A program made the position numbers and the translations under genes. Of a stretch of DNA of 64,000 nt, positions 7,726-20,030 are shown in pieces. The DNA comes from Geothrix sp. GTDB lineage: Bacteria > Acidobacteriota > Holophagae > Holophagales > Holophagaceae. The stretch covers positions 1 to 64,000 of the forward strand of contig JAUXSE010000017.1 in the NCBI GenBank assembly GCA_030681515.1, written 5' to 3'. The stretch's first letter is position 1. Every line of letters begins with the position of its first letter. Below the pieces are notes generated by a model, which made no database searches, was not told the DNA's origin, and was given only the letters and a program-made list of their open reading frames with translations.

Positions 7726-9045
7726 ATGGGCTTTTTCGACCGATTCCGTTCCCGCGCCGAGGAGGCGCCCCTGCCAGGGCTGGCGGCCCTGCTGGAGGCC
7801 CGGGGTCTGCCGCCGGATCTGCCGGGGCTGGGGGCGTTGACCCCGGGGTTCGAGGCGCACCGCAAGGCCGGCGAGCGGGAAACCTGGGCTGATGCCGTGG
7901 CCGAGGTCCACGGCCAGGGGCTGCCCCTGCCGGAACCCTGGATGGACGCCCAGGACCACCTGTTGCCGGAATTGGTGCCGGCCTGGCGGGCCGAGCGCGA
8001 AGGCCGCTGGAGCCGCAGCTTCATGGAGGGCCTGAGCCAGCGCATCCGCGTGGGCGATAGGGTGATGCCCGCCGCCTGGCTGAAACTCTGGGACCAGTCC
8101 GCCGATGATGTGCTGGATCTGGCCCTGGATCACCTCCGGCACCGCAGCGGGGGGGCCTTCGAGCGGCTGCCTTCGGGGGCCTATCGAAGTCCGTGGCGTG
8201 ATGGCTTTGACGCCGCGCGGCTGCTGCTGCCCGAGGTGTGGCACGGGCTCTTCAAGGACCAGCATCCCTTCCTCGCCATCCCCGCCGCGGACACCCTGCT
8301 GGCCGTGCCCCAGATCCTGCTGCCCAAGCTCATGGACGAGGTGGGCCGCGTGATGCAGGCGGGTGGGCCGCTGCTTCAGCTGGCCGTGATGGAGCGCATC
8401 GGCGACAAGCTGATGACCGCCCGGATGCAGGATCCCCACCCCATGTCCGCGCCCCAGAAGGAACTGAAACACCTGGACCTCATCGAGGCCCTGCGGAACC
8501 AGGAACAGGATCTCGATCCCGCCCTGGGCCGCCCCGCCCGGGTGACCATGCTGAAGACCGGCCAGGGCAAGCCGCTCACGGTGGCCGCCTGGACCGCCGG
8601 GGCGCCGGTGCTGCTGCCGGAGGCCGATCTCATCGCGTTCGCCACCGAAAACGGCGAGGCCCTGGGCATCTATGCGCGCCAGACCCTGCCCCGGATCCAG
8701 GAGTTGAAGGGGGAGGGGGTGGCCATCTGGGGACCGCGCCGGGTGCGCTACGAGGGTTTCCCCACGGCCGAGCAGCTCTCCCGCCTCGAACGCTTCGCCA
8801 CCGCCGAGCAGATGAAGGCGCTTCAGGCTCCGGCAGGCGTCCGCCCGGCTTCAGGCCCAGGGGCCCCCGGCCCGCGCCCTGTGCCCGGCCCGCGCCCCGC
8901 GCCCGGCCCGCGCCCCGCCCCCGGCCCGCGCCCCGCACCCGGCCCGCGCCCCGCACCCGGCCCGGGGCAGTTCAGCACCCAGGATGTGCCCACCCTGCCG
9001 CGTCACCTCCATGGCGCGGGGCTGGGCGTGCAGGACAAGGACTGA
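7726..9045 (+). CDS. Uncharacterised protein with a Pro-Gly-Arg repeat tail
   Basis: A 439-aa cytoplasmic protein with no signal peptide or membrane segment. The body (about 1-360) is a mixed helical protein containing DQHPFLAIPAADTLLAVPQ. That faintly recalls DUF1444-type proteins, but I am not confident. A low-complexity tail (about 370-415) repeats PAPGPR five times, encoded by an 18-bp DNA repeat. The start MGFFDRF at 7726 is chosen because upstream residues look non-coding; an ATG at 7699 is also in frame. It is divergent from moaA and convergent with the oxygenase gene, with 5 nt between stops. Function unknown. Confidence 0.75.
   Translation: MGFFDRFRSRAEEAPLPGLAALLEARGLPPDLPGLGALTPGFEAHRKAGERETWADAVAEVHGQGLPLPEPWMDAQDHLLPELVPAWRAEREGRWSRSFMEGLSQRIRVGDRVMPAAWLKLWDQSADDVLDLALDHLRHRSGGAFERLPSGAYRSPWRDGFDAARLLLPEVWHGLFKDQHPFLAIPAADTLLAVPQILLPKLMDEVGRVMQAGGPLLQLAVMERIGDKLMTARMQDPHPMSAPQKELKHLDLIEALRNQEQDLDPALGRPARVTMLKTGQGKPLTVAAWTAGAPVLLPEADLIAFATENGEALGIYARQTLPRIQELKGEGVAIWGPRRVRYEGFPTAEQLSRLERFATAEQMKALQAPAGVRPASGPGAPGPRPVPGPRPAPGPRPAPGPRPAPGPRPAPGPGQFSTQDVPTLPRHLHGAGLGVQDKD
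8869..8966 (+). repeat. 18-bp tandem repeat inside the coding region
   Basis: Units beginning GGCCCGCGCCC start at 8869, 8887, 8905, 8923 and 8941, with a partial sixth at 8959. They encode the PAPGPR repeats of the tail. The copies differ by only one or two bases, so copy number is likely to vary between strains. Confidence 0.9.
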
Positions 9046-9050
9046 CGCGG

Positions 9051-10007
9051 CTAGATCAGCCCGATCTCCCGCAGGCGCTGCATCAGGAAGGCGTGGGCGG
9101 TGATGGGTGGGAAACGCCTGGTCTCGCCGGGTTCGAGCAGGGAGTCGGGGCAGTCGAGGACCACGTCCGGCCGCGGATGGCAGAAGAAGGGCATGGAGTA
9201 GCGCACGGCCTCGGGGTCGTCGGCGTTGACCACGCGATGGGTGGTGCTGGGGATCTTCAGGTTCACATGGCGGCTCAGCATGTCGCCTGCGTCCGCCACG
9301 ATCTCGCCCGCCAGGCCATCCACAGCGCGCCAGGTCCCGTCCCGGTCCAGCAGTTGGAGCCCTGAATCCGTGGCGGCGGGCAGCAGGGTGATGAGGTTGA
9401 TGTCCTCGTGGGCGGAGCTGCGCACGCCGCCCGGAATAGAGCGGTCGCGCAGGGCCGGGTAGTGGATGATGCGCAGGATGGAATTGCCATCGCGGATCAT
9501 GTCCGCGAGGCTGCGTTCGGGCAGGCCCAGGTAGAGGGCCAGGGCCTCGAGCAGGGTCCCCGCGCAATCCTCCAGGGCCCGGTAGAGGGTGAGCGTGTGG
9601 GCCTTGAAGGCGGGGACCTCGGCTTCGGGCCAGAGGTTGTCGCCATAGACCGCCTGGAGGGGATGGCCCGCGGGCAGCTCCTGGCCCACATGCCAGAACT
9701 CCTTGAGATCCCCCACGGGATTATCCTTGGCATGCTCGCTGCCGAAGCTCGTGAAGCCCCGGGCACCGCCGGTATCCGGCACCCGGTAGCGCAGCTTGAC
9801 GTCCTCGCTCAGGGCGAAGAAGGCCTTGGCCGCTTCGTAGGCGCCATCCACATCGGCCTGGCGGACCCGGTGCCCGGCCACTTTCACGAAGCCCGTGTGA
9901 CGGAAGCTGTCCCCCAGCACCCGGATGAAGTCGGCGCGATCCCTGGGGCCGCCCTCGCGGAACTGGGACAGGTGGACGGTTTGGACCTGGAAGGCGGGAC
10001 TGGCCAT
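9051..10007 (-). CDS. 2-oxoglutarate/Fe(II)-dependent oxygenase, isopenicillin N synthase-like
   Basis: Non-haem iron oxygenase of 318 aa. The N-terminal DIOX_N region has DSFRHTGFVKVAGH. The iron site is HxD in SSAHEDINLITLL plus the distal His in STTHRVVN. The 2-oxoglutarate Arg is in RYSMPFFCHP. The family hydroxylates or desaturates small molecules; the substrate cannot be told. The ATG at 10007 is preferred because GGAG precedes it at 5 nt; a GTG at 10013 is also in frame. It stands alone, convergent with the upstream unknown gene. Confidence 0.88.
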   Translation of the reverse strand: MASPAFQVQTVHLSQFREGGPRDRADFIRVLGDSFRHTGFVKVAGHRVRQADVDGAYEAAKAFFALSEDVKLRYRVPDTGGARGFTSFGSEHAKDNPVGDLKEFWHVGQELPAGHPLQAVYGDNLWPEAEVPAFKAHTLTLYRALEDCAGTLLEALALYLGLPERSLADMIRDGNSILRIIHYPALRDRSIPGGVRSSAHEDINLITLLPAATDSGLQLLDRDGTWRAVDGLAGEIVADAGDMLSRHVNLKIPSTTHRVVNADDPEAVRYSMPFFCHPRPDVVLDCPDSLLEPGETRRFPPITAHAFLMQRLREIGLI

Positions 10008-10082
10008 GGGCACTCCGGGCTGGAGCGGCCATGATAGCTGACGCGACAGGTATTTCGGCCGTCCATGCCCCGGTGGCGGGAG

Positions 10083-10117
10083 AAAAAACGGCGGCGGACC
10101 CGGGGGACCGCCGCCGT
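10083..10117 (-). terminator. Rho-independent terminator of recA
   Basis: On the minus strand ACGGCGGCGG pairs with CCGCCGCCGT (10 bp, 10117-10088) and is followed by TTTTTT. It lies 74 nt after the recA stop. Confidence 0.85.
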
Positions 10118-10190
10118 CTGCCGACCCCTTCCAAGGGCGCGCAGGGGGATGGGCTGTGGACGGGATGCCCGCCGGATTCCGGCGTGGAGA

Positions 10191-11249
<1,059 letters not shown>

Positions 11250-11349
11250 GGGGTCCTCCGGAAGGGGTGCTTTCCAGGATGGGGCAAAAAGCGAAAAAAA
11301 CAAGAAATCTTTTTTAAACTCCGCCCCTGGCCTGCCGAAGAGGGGAAGC

Positions 11350-13755
<2,406 letters not shown>

Positions 13756-13756
13756 G

Positions 13757-14941
13757 ATGGCCAGGTCCGCCGCCCTTCTCGAAGATGCCACGGGCATCCG
13801 CATGGCGCTCCAGCGGCTGTGCGTGGTTGGGGCCCGCCTGGAGGTGGCCTTCAAGTCGCAGCGCTCGGCCTATCCCATCCTCACCGAGGACGGCGAGAAG
13901 CTGGCCTTCCGCATGCCCTTCGACGACATTGATGCCTGGGGGCTGAAAGCCGGCGAGAACCTGGCCCTCAAGCTCAAGGACCGGGGCCTGGAGTACGACT
14001 GCGTGGTGGCCCACGCGGGGCAGGAGGTCATCGAGGGCGTCGAGGCCTGCCTGGCGGGCATCCCCCGGGTGATGCGCCGCTCGGACATGCAAAGGCTCGC
14101 GGATTTCATCCCCGACCGCCCCCCCGCGCAGGCCCATGCCGCCACCTTCACCAACACGCGCAACGCCCTCATTGACGGCACGGTGCAGAGTTTCGGCGAG
14201 GAGGGCCTGGAACTGGTCCTGCGCAACACAAAGCAGGACATCCGGGAACTGCTGCGCATGGGCGAGGAGTCCCTCCTGGATGTCCCCCTGGAAGACAACC
14301 TGCGGCTGCGCGCGCCCACCACCGTCGCCTACTTCGGCGAGAATCTCGTGGGTTTGCGCTTCACCCGGCAGGCCGATGCCCAGCTGCTGGACCAGTACCG
14401 CGCCTGGGTCCAGGATCAGCAGCAACGCCAGGCCCAGGAGGACAGGGAGGGTTTTTCTCCGCGGGGCTTCCAGGAGGCCACCACGCGCATCGTCCGGGCG
14501 GCCACCCTGCCCACGGTGAAGGTCCTGGTGGACCGGGATCCCATGATCCTGCTGATCACCGAGCACGAGGCGTTCGCCCGCCGGCTGGGCGAGGCCCTCA
14601 GCCGCAAATTCGGAATGGCCATGCTCGATCACATCAAGGGCCCCGTGAAGGCGCGGCTCCAGGGGATTGAAGGAGGCGGGGAGGGCTGGGGCCGGGCGCG
14701 CCTGATCGTGATCCACAACCAGCTCCGCCTGGTGAGCCCCCTCGAACTCTGCCGCCAGCTCGTGGATCAGGAGGGGTGCCCGGTGCCGGTGATCCTCGCG
14801 GGGACCGAGGAGGCCGAGGCCAAGAAGCGGCACCACGCCATGACCGCGGGCGCCGTGGACTACATGGCCGTGGAGCCCTTCAGGATCCTCAGCATCCTGC
14901 GGAAGCTGGACGACACCCTGCGGCTCTTCGGGGGGAACTGA
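13757..14941 (+). CDS. PilZ-like / receiver-like signalling protein
   Basis: A 394-aa cytoplasmic protein starting one base after the hybrid kinase stop, so it is probably its partner or output. The N-terminal part (about 10-220) has the layout of YcgR-type flagellar-brake proteins: a strand-rich domain, then MRRSDMQR and VQSFGEEGLEL, which roughly match the RxxxR and (D/N)xSxxG c-di-GMP signature but are imperfect. The C-terminal part (about 255-390) folds like a receiver: VKVLVDRDPMILLITEH, LIVIHNQLRL and an AGAVDYMAVEPF end. The usual phospho-Asp is not obvious. c-di-GMP binding is therefore inference. Confidence 0.6.
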   Translation: MARSAALLEDATGIRMALQRLCVVGARLEVAFKSQRSAYPILTEDGEKLAFRMPFDDIDAWGLKAGENLALKLKDRGLEYDCVVAHAGQEVIEGVEACLAGIPRVMRRSDMQRLADFIPDRPPAQAHAATFTNTRNALIDGTVQSFGEEGLELVLRNTKQDIRELLRMGEESLLDVPLEDNLRLRAPTTVAYFGENLVGLRFTRQADAQLLDQYRAWVQDQQQRQAQEDREGFSPRGFQEATTRIVRAATLPTVKVLVDRDPMILLITEHEAFARRLGEALSRKFGMAMLDHIKGPVKARLQGIEGGGEGWGRARLIVIHNQLRLVSPLELCRQLVDQEGCPVPVILAGTEEAEAKKRHHAMTAGAVDYMAVEPFRILSILRKLDDTLRLFGGN

Positions 14942-15365
14942 ACAGCGCGATTCAGGAACTTGCTGTGATTAAAAAAAAGCAGGAACGCAGAGGACACAGA
15001 GGGCCACAGAGGACACAGAGAACTGCCGCGGAGAGGTCCCACCCCAAGCGCGGGCCAATCTTCAGCATCCTTGCTGGTCACAGAAGACACGGAATTTCAC
15101 GGAAGACACGGAAGGGGCCGTGGCCCTCGCCGCGCGGGCCCGCCGAAGGCGGCTTCCGGCATGGCCGGAAGTGATCCCGGGGGCGCCGGGATCGCGTCCA
15201 AAAAGCGCGACTCCGGCGCCCCCGGGATGCAGCCCCGTGCTATCGGAGCGGACGCCCCTGCTTGTTTCCGTGCCTTCCCGCTTTCTTCTGTGGCTTCCGC
15301 GACCAGCGCTTTTCTCTGTGTCCTCTGTGTTCCGCTTTTTAATTCCTTGAATGCCGAGTTGGGGC
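14942..15365. repeat. Intergenic inverted-repeat element (CACAGAG type)
   Basis: A 424-bp gap without a supportable gene. Its left part (14968-15020) contains GAACGCAGAGGACACAGAG and further CACAGAGG words. Its right end (15310-15345) carries the inverse, CTCTGTGTCCTCTGTGTTCC followed by GCTTTTT. Together they make imperfect terminal inverted repeats of about 30 bp. The core contains GGGCCCGCCGAAGGCGG. The same words recur at 16.5-16.9 kb, and the core also recurs at 23.2 kb, so this is a dispersed repeat family. It may also terminate the convergent flanking genes. Confidence 0.7.
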
Positions 15366-16493
15366 TCACTTCAACCGGACCTCCCGTCCGCGCCAATGGT
15401 TCACGCCGCGCAGGCGGTCCCCCAGGGCCCAGGCCGTGCCCGTGGCGAAGACCAGGGCGTTCAGGGGCCACAGGGCCCAGAGCAGATCCATGGGCCGGCC
15501 GCTCATGCGCTGCTGCACGTCGCCCGCCAGCGCCGGCACCAGCAGCCAGAGCAGGAGGGCCAGCCCCGGATGGCCGGCGAAGGACAGCCACAGGGGCGCG
15601 AGGCCGGCCGCGAGGGCTGCGGGCAGGGCCAGCGGCAGCACCCACCAGATGGGCATGGCCGCGGCATTCTTCCGCATGGCCCGCACCAGCTCGCCCAGGC
15701 CGTGGTACATCCGCAGGTGCAGCTCCGGTCCGCCCCGCGCCACGCGGTTGACGAAGCCCGCGGCCTTCACGCGGCGGGCCAGCATCATGTCGTCAATGGC
15801 CTCCAGGGGGGCCGCGGCGTGGCCGCCCACCGCGTCGTAGGCGGCCCGGCGCACCAGCGTGAACGCGCCCACGCCGCAGAAGGCCGGATGGCGGGGGTTG
15901 GGCACCTGGTGGGGCGGCACCAGCAGGAGGAAGGCCGAGGCCGCCAGGGGGAGGATCGCGCGTTCGGCGGGGCCCACGGCGTCCACGGCGGGCAGCAGGG
16001 CCAGGATGTCCGTGGGCTGGGTCACGGTGAAGGCCAGGGCCCGGCGCAGCAGATCCGGCGAGGCCTGGACGTCGCCGTCGGCGAAGAGCAGCCACTCCGC
16101 GCCCACGGCCTCGGGCTGCCGCGAGGCCAGGTTCAGCGCATGGTTCTTCCCCAGCCAGCCGGGCGGGAGGTGGTCGTTGCGGAGCACCCGCAGGCGCTCC
16201 GGGCGGGCGGCTTCCCGGGCCCGGAGGATTTCCGTGCTGCCGTCCGTGGAGCCGTCATCCACCACGAGGATCCGCAGGGCCGGATACTCCTGGGCCAGCC
16301 ATGAATCGAGCGCGGCGGGCAGTTCCCTGGCCTCGTCCCGCACGGGGATGCAGAGGCACACGAATGGGGGATCCAGCGGCGAGGGGGAATCCTCCGGCAG
16401 CGCCGGAAGCCGTGCCCAGTGGCGGCGGAGAATGACCAGCGCGACGAGGACCGCGCCCACTGAACCCCAGGATGCCGCTTCCAGCCAGACCAT
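15366..16493 (-). CDS. Membrane-associated glycosyltransferase, family 2
   Basis: A 375-aa GT2 enzyme. An N-terminal membrane segment (about 8-24) is followed by a GT-A domain with CIPVRDEARELP, VVDDGSTDGS, LLFADGDVQ (the DxD-type site) and a late acceptor motif EAIDDMMLARRVKAAG. C-terminal hydrophobic segments (about 285-365) anchor it, and the protein ends in NHWRGREVRLK. That arrangement resembles hopanoid- or carotenoid-associated transferases such as HpnB/CrtQ, but no neighbouring gene supports a particular lipid. The acceptor is unknown. Confidence 0.82.
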   Translation of the reverse strand: MVWLEAASWGSVGAVLVALVILRRHWARLPALPEDSPSPLDPPFVCLCIPVRDEARELPAALDSWLAQEYPALRILVVDDGSTDGSTEILRAREAARPERLRVLRNDHLPPGWLGKNHALNLASRQPEAVGAEWLLFADGDVQASPDLLRRALAFTVTQPTDILALLPAVDAVGPAERAILPLAASAFLLLVPPHQVPNPRHPAFCGVGAFTLVRRAAYDAVGGHAAAPLEAIDDMMLARRVKAAGFVNRVARGGPELHLRMYHGLGELVRAMRKNAAAMPIWWVLPLALPAALAAGLAPLWLSFAGHPGLALLLWLLVPALAGDVQQRMSGRPMDLLWALWPLNALVFATGTAWALGDRLRGVNHWRGREVRLK

Positions 16494-16984
16494 GCGTCAG
16501 CATTCCACAGTGGAAGGAGGGGCGTTCGGGTCATTGCTTCCAGTTCTTCTGTGGCCAGCGCTTTTTTTGTGTCCCCTTGGGCGCTATGTGCCCTCTGCGT
16601 TCCGCTTTCCTGATTTTCGGCTTGGCTCAGCTTGAAAGGATCACCACGAAGGACGCGAATACGCCCTGCGGGCGCAGGAAGACCACGAAGAGGTTCTGTC
16701 CCCACCTCGGTCATCCCTTTGGGGTCGGCGGCCAGGGCCGCTTTCGGGGGGCTGCCCTGGCCGCCGACGCCAAAGCAGGTCGCGCCACCGCGACCTGGGG
16801 CCAAAGGCCCGGATGGCCCGCGGACAGCTGCTGCGGCCGGCCTTCGTGGCCTTGGTTTTTCTCCATTCGTGACCTTCGTGGAGATCTTGAAGGCCACTCA
16901 TCAGGCTGAGGAATGCCGAGAATCGGGTCCGCTTTTTATCCCCAGGGATTCCAAGATGAACCATTCTTCTTCAAGAGGTGATGA
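16494..16984. repeat. Intergenic inverted-repeat elements (CACAGAG and CACGAAG types)
   Basis: A 491-bp gap with no gene I can support. The left part (16545-16610) repeats words from the right end of the 15.3-kb element (TTCTGTGGC, CAGCGCTTTT, TGTGTCC, GTTCCGCTTT). From about 16630 to 16895 lies a second element with imperfect terminal inverted repeats: GATCACCACGAAGGACGCG at the left, and the inverse of GATCTCCACGAAGGTCACG at the right. The core holds a long GC hairpin, GGCCAGGGC...GCCCTGGCC, around 16730-16780. A ribosome site for the antiporter gene closes the region. Confidence 0.65.
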
Positions 16985-18217
16985 GTGCCGCTGGCCTTCC
17001 TGATGCAAGACCCCCTGGCGGGCACCCTGATGCTGCTGGCGCTGCTGTGGCTGTCGGCGAAACTGGGCGGCGAACTGGCGGTGCGCCTGAAGCTGCCCGC
17101 CGTCACCGGCGAGCTGGCGGTGGGCGTCGCGCTCACGGCCCTGCACCAGGCCTGGCCCCTGTTCCCGGATGTGGCCGCCTCGCCCGGGGCGGAGCTGCTG
17201 GGGGGCCTCGGCGTGGTGGTGTTGATGTTCGCCGTGGGCCTGGAATCCACGGTGCCGCAGATGCTGAAGGTGGGGGTGGCCTCCCTGCGGGTGGCCTTCA
17301 TTGGCGTGGTGGTGCCCATGGCCGCGGGACTGGCGGGGGCTTGGCTGCTGCTGCCCAAGGACGCGCCCTTCGTGCTGGATCTCTTCATCGGCGCCTGTCT
17401 CTGCGCCACCAGCATCGGGATATCGGCCCAGGTGCTGCGGGAGAAGGGCGCGTCTGATTCGCTGGAGGGCCGCATCATCGTGGGCGCCGCCGTGGTGGAC
17501 GATGTGCTGGGCCTGCTGGTGCTGGTGGCCGTGTCCGGCATGGTGGGCGCGGCCGCGGGCGGATCCCTGGGGCCCGAACTGGCCAGGACCCTGGGCCTGG
17601 CCCTCGGCTTCCTAGCCGTGGCGCTCACCCTGGGCCGCCTGGCCACGCCCCACCTCTTCCAGCTGGCCAGCCGGTTCCGGGGCGAGCAGGTGCTGCTGCC
17701 CCTGAGCCTCGGCTTCGCCTTCCTGCTGGCCTGGCTGGGGAGCCTGGCGGGCCTGGCCTCCATCGTGGGGGCCTATGCCGCGGGCCTCATCCTGGAACCC
17801 GCCCACATCGAGGATCTGGAACACCGCGAGCGGCACACCCTGGAGGAGCTGGTGCATCCCCTGGTGACGGTGCTGTCGCCCCTCTTTTTCGTGCTCATGG
17901 GCGCCAAGGTGGATCCCTCCGCCCTCTTCAAGCCCGCCACCCTGGGCTTCGCCGCGCTGCTGGCCGTGCTGGGCGTGGCCGGGAAGTACGTCGCCGGCTA
18001 CGGCGGCGGCAAGGGCATCCGCGCCGCCGTGGTGGGGTGGGGCATGGTGCCCCGGGGCGAAGTGGGACTCATCTTCGTGGCGGCCGGCGCCCAGCTGCAC
18101 CTGAATGGCGCACCACTGCTGAGTGCTGATGTGAAGGCCGGCATCATCGGCGCCCTGCTGCTCACCACCATCGCCGGGCCCGTGGGACTGGGGTGGGTGC
18201 TGCGGAAGAGCGCATAA
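16985..18217 (+). CDS. Cation:proton antiporter, CPA2 / KefB type
   Basis: A 410-aa polytopic membrane protein with about 12 hydrophobic segments. It would exchange Na+ or K+ for H+. Family features are KLPAVTGELAVGV near the first helices, LMFAVGLEST, and the ion-binding region GAAVVDDVLGLLVLV with paired Asp in the membrane. GWGMVPRGEVGLIF follows near the C terminus. There is no C-terminal TrkA-N domain. The start is GTG at 16985, with GAGGTG 6 nt upstream; an ATG at 17003 is possible. Monocistronic, convergent with the trehalose operon. Confidence 0.9.
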   Translation: MPLAFLMQDPLAGTLMLLALLWLSAKLGGELAVRLKLPAVTGELAVGVALTALHQAWPLFPDVAASPGAELLGGLGVVVLMFAVGLESTVPQMLKVGVASLRVAFIGVVVPMAAGLAGAWLLLPKDAPFVLDLFIGACLCATSIGISAQVLREKGASDSLEGRIIVGAAVVDDVLGLLVLVAVSGMVGAAAGGSLGPELARTLGLALGFLAVALTLGRLATPHLFQLASRFRGEQVLLPLSLGFAFLLAWLGSLAGLASIVGAYAAGLILEPAHIEDLEHRERHTLEELVHPLVTVLSPLFFVLMGAKVDPSALFKPATLGFAALLAVLGVAGKYVAGYGGGKGIRAAVVGWGMVPRGEVGLIFVAAGAQLHLNGAPLLSADVKAGIIGALLLTTIAGPVGLGWVLRKSA

Positions 18218-18251
18218 GGTGCCGGATGAGAACCTCTAATTGGTTTGGCCC

Positions 18252-20030
18252 TCAGAAGGCTTGGTCCCAGCGTATGGATAACCGTATCGCGGCATTGATC
18301 AATCCCACCATGCTGTAGGTCTGCGGGAAGTTTCCCCACAGTTCGCCACTCTCGGGATCGATGTGTTCCGCCAGCAAGCCGTGGCGATTGCGGCGGGCGA
18401 GCAACTTTTGGAAGAGGGCGCCCGCCTCCTCACGGCGTTCCAGCGCAGCCAAGGCATTGATGTACCAGAAGGTGCATAGGATGAATGCATTCTCCGGTTC
18501 GCCAAAGTCGTCCTTCTCTGTGTAGCGGAATACGAAGTCGCCGCGGCGCAGATCCTTCTCGACGGCGTTGACGGTAGCGGAAAAACGCGGGTCGCCCCGA
18601 TCGAGGAAGCCCACCTCGACCAGAAGCAAAAGGCTGGCATCCATCGTCTCGCCCTCGAAGGTGGACACGAAAGTGCCGCGCGAATGGTTCCAGGCGCGTC
18701 GGCTGATGGTGGCGTGAACGTGTTGTGCCTGTTCCACCCAGTAGCTGGCGCGTTCGGGCAGTCCCAATTGACGGGCGATCTTGGCCAGGCGATCACAGGC
18801 CGCCCAGCACATGACGGCGGAGAAGGTATGCACGCGTGCACTGCCGCGAAGCTCCCAGAGTCCTGCGTCCGGCTGGTCATGACAGCGTATGGCCTGTTGG
18901 CCTAGCCCTTCCAGGCGATGAAACAAGGCTTCGTCGCCGCGTCTGGTCAGGCGCTGGTCGAAGAAAATGTGGGTCGCCGCCAGGATGGCCGAACCATAGA
19001 CATCATGCTGCACCTGGCGGTAGGCAAGGTTGCCGGTGCGCACCGGCCCCATGCCGCGATAGCCTGCCAGGGCCGGGGCCTCCTGTTCGTGCAACTCCGC
19101 ACGACCATCAATTCCGTAAACGGGTTGCAGGGGCCCACCCACGGCATCGGTGGCAAGATTGATGATGTAGGCGAGATAGCGCTCCATGGTGCGAGTTGCA
19201 CCCAGGCGGTTCAGTGCGTTGACCACAAAATAGCTGTCGCGCAGCCAACAGAAGCGATAGTCCCAGTTGCGGCTGCTACCCGCCGCCTCGGGAATCGAGG
19301 TGGTCATGGCGGCGATGATGGCCCCCGTATCGTCATACGCGTTCAGCTTGAGCGTGATGGCGGCGCGAATCACCGCATCTTGCCACTCGAAGGGAATGCC
19401 AAGGTTGCGAACCCACTCTCGCCAGTACTGCGTGGTTTCCTCGAGAAAGCGGCGTCCAACCTCGCCTGTGGCCTCGTTGACGGTTTCGTCAGGGCCCAAC
19501 AGCAGCGTAATGGTGTCCTCGATAAAAAAGGATGTTTCCTGCATGATTGCTGTCAGAGAGGCATCGGTGGTTAAGCGCAGCGTGAGCGCTGGCGCCACAT
19601 AGCGGATGTGGTTGCTGCCCCAGGTCATGCCTGGCCGGCTCGCCCCTTCATCGCAGGCAGGGCGCAGACGCAGGATCAAACGAGGGCTGCCACCCAGGCG
19701 CCGGATACGGCGCACCAGCATCATGGGCCGGAATGTTCGCCCATGCAGATGAAATCGTGGCGCGAAGTCCATCACTTCAATGGCGCCGCCCTGCCGATCG
19801 TAAAGACGGGTCACCAGGATCGCTGTGTTTTCGAGGTAGTGCTGCTCGGTGCGTTCGCAATCTGCGAGATCAACCCCGAAATACCCGTAGTCATCGCTGT
19901 CCATGAGGAGGGCGCAAAACATCGGATCGCTATCGAAGCGGGGGAAGCAACCCCAGGTAATACGGGCGTGTTCATCAATCAGTGCGCCGATGGTGCAATT
20001 GCCGATCAATGCCAGATCAAGGTTTTTCAT
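18252..20030 (-). CDS. Glycoside hydrolase family 15 (glucoamylase/trehalase-like)
   Basis: A 592-aa enzyme with the GH15 catalytic barrel and no signal peptide. The N-terminal MKNLDLALIGNCTIGALID is typical of bacterial cytosolic GH15 proteins. NWDYRFCWLRDSYF is the substrate-site signature. A late segment with EKDDFGEPENAFILCTFWY carries the second acidic cluster. The family includes trehalases and glucoamylases; position after otsA and otsB suggests it acts on trehalose or a linked glucan. The ATG overlaps the otsB stop by 4 nt. GC content is visibly lower than in surrounding genes, as in the other two genes of the operon. Confidence 0.88.
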   Translation of the reverse strand: MKNLDLALIGNCTIGALIDEHARITWGCFPRFDSDPMFCALLMDSDDYGYFGVDLADCERTEQHYLENTAILVTRLYDRQGGAIEVMDFAPRFHLHGRTFRPMMLVRRIRRLGGSPRLILRLRPACDEGASRPGMTWGSNHIRYVAPALTLRLTTDASLTAIMQETSFFIEDTITLLLGPDETVNEATGEVGRRFLEETTQYWREWVRNLGIPFEWQDAVIRAAITLKLNAYDDTGAIIAAMTTSIPEAAGSSRNWDYRFCWLRDSYFVVNALNRLGATRTMERYLAYIINLATDAVGGPLQPVYGIDGRAELHEQEAPALAGYRGMGPVRTGNLAYRQVQHDVYGSAILAATHIFFDQRLTRRGDEALFHRLEGLGQQAIRCHDQPDAGLWELRGSARVHTFSAVMCWAACDRLAKIARQLGLPERASYWVEQAQHVHATISRRAWNHSRGTFVSTFEGETMDASLLLLVEVGFLDRGDPRFSATVNAVEKDLRRGDFVFRYTEKDDFGEPENAFILCTFWYINALAALERREEAGALFQKLLARRNRHGLLAEHIDPESGELWGNFPQTYSMVGLINAAIRLSIRWDQAF

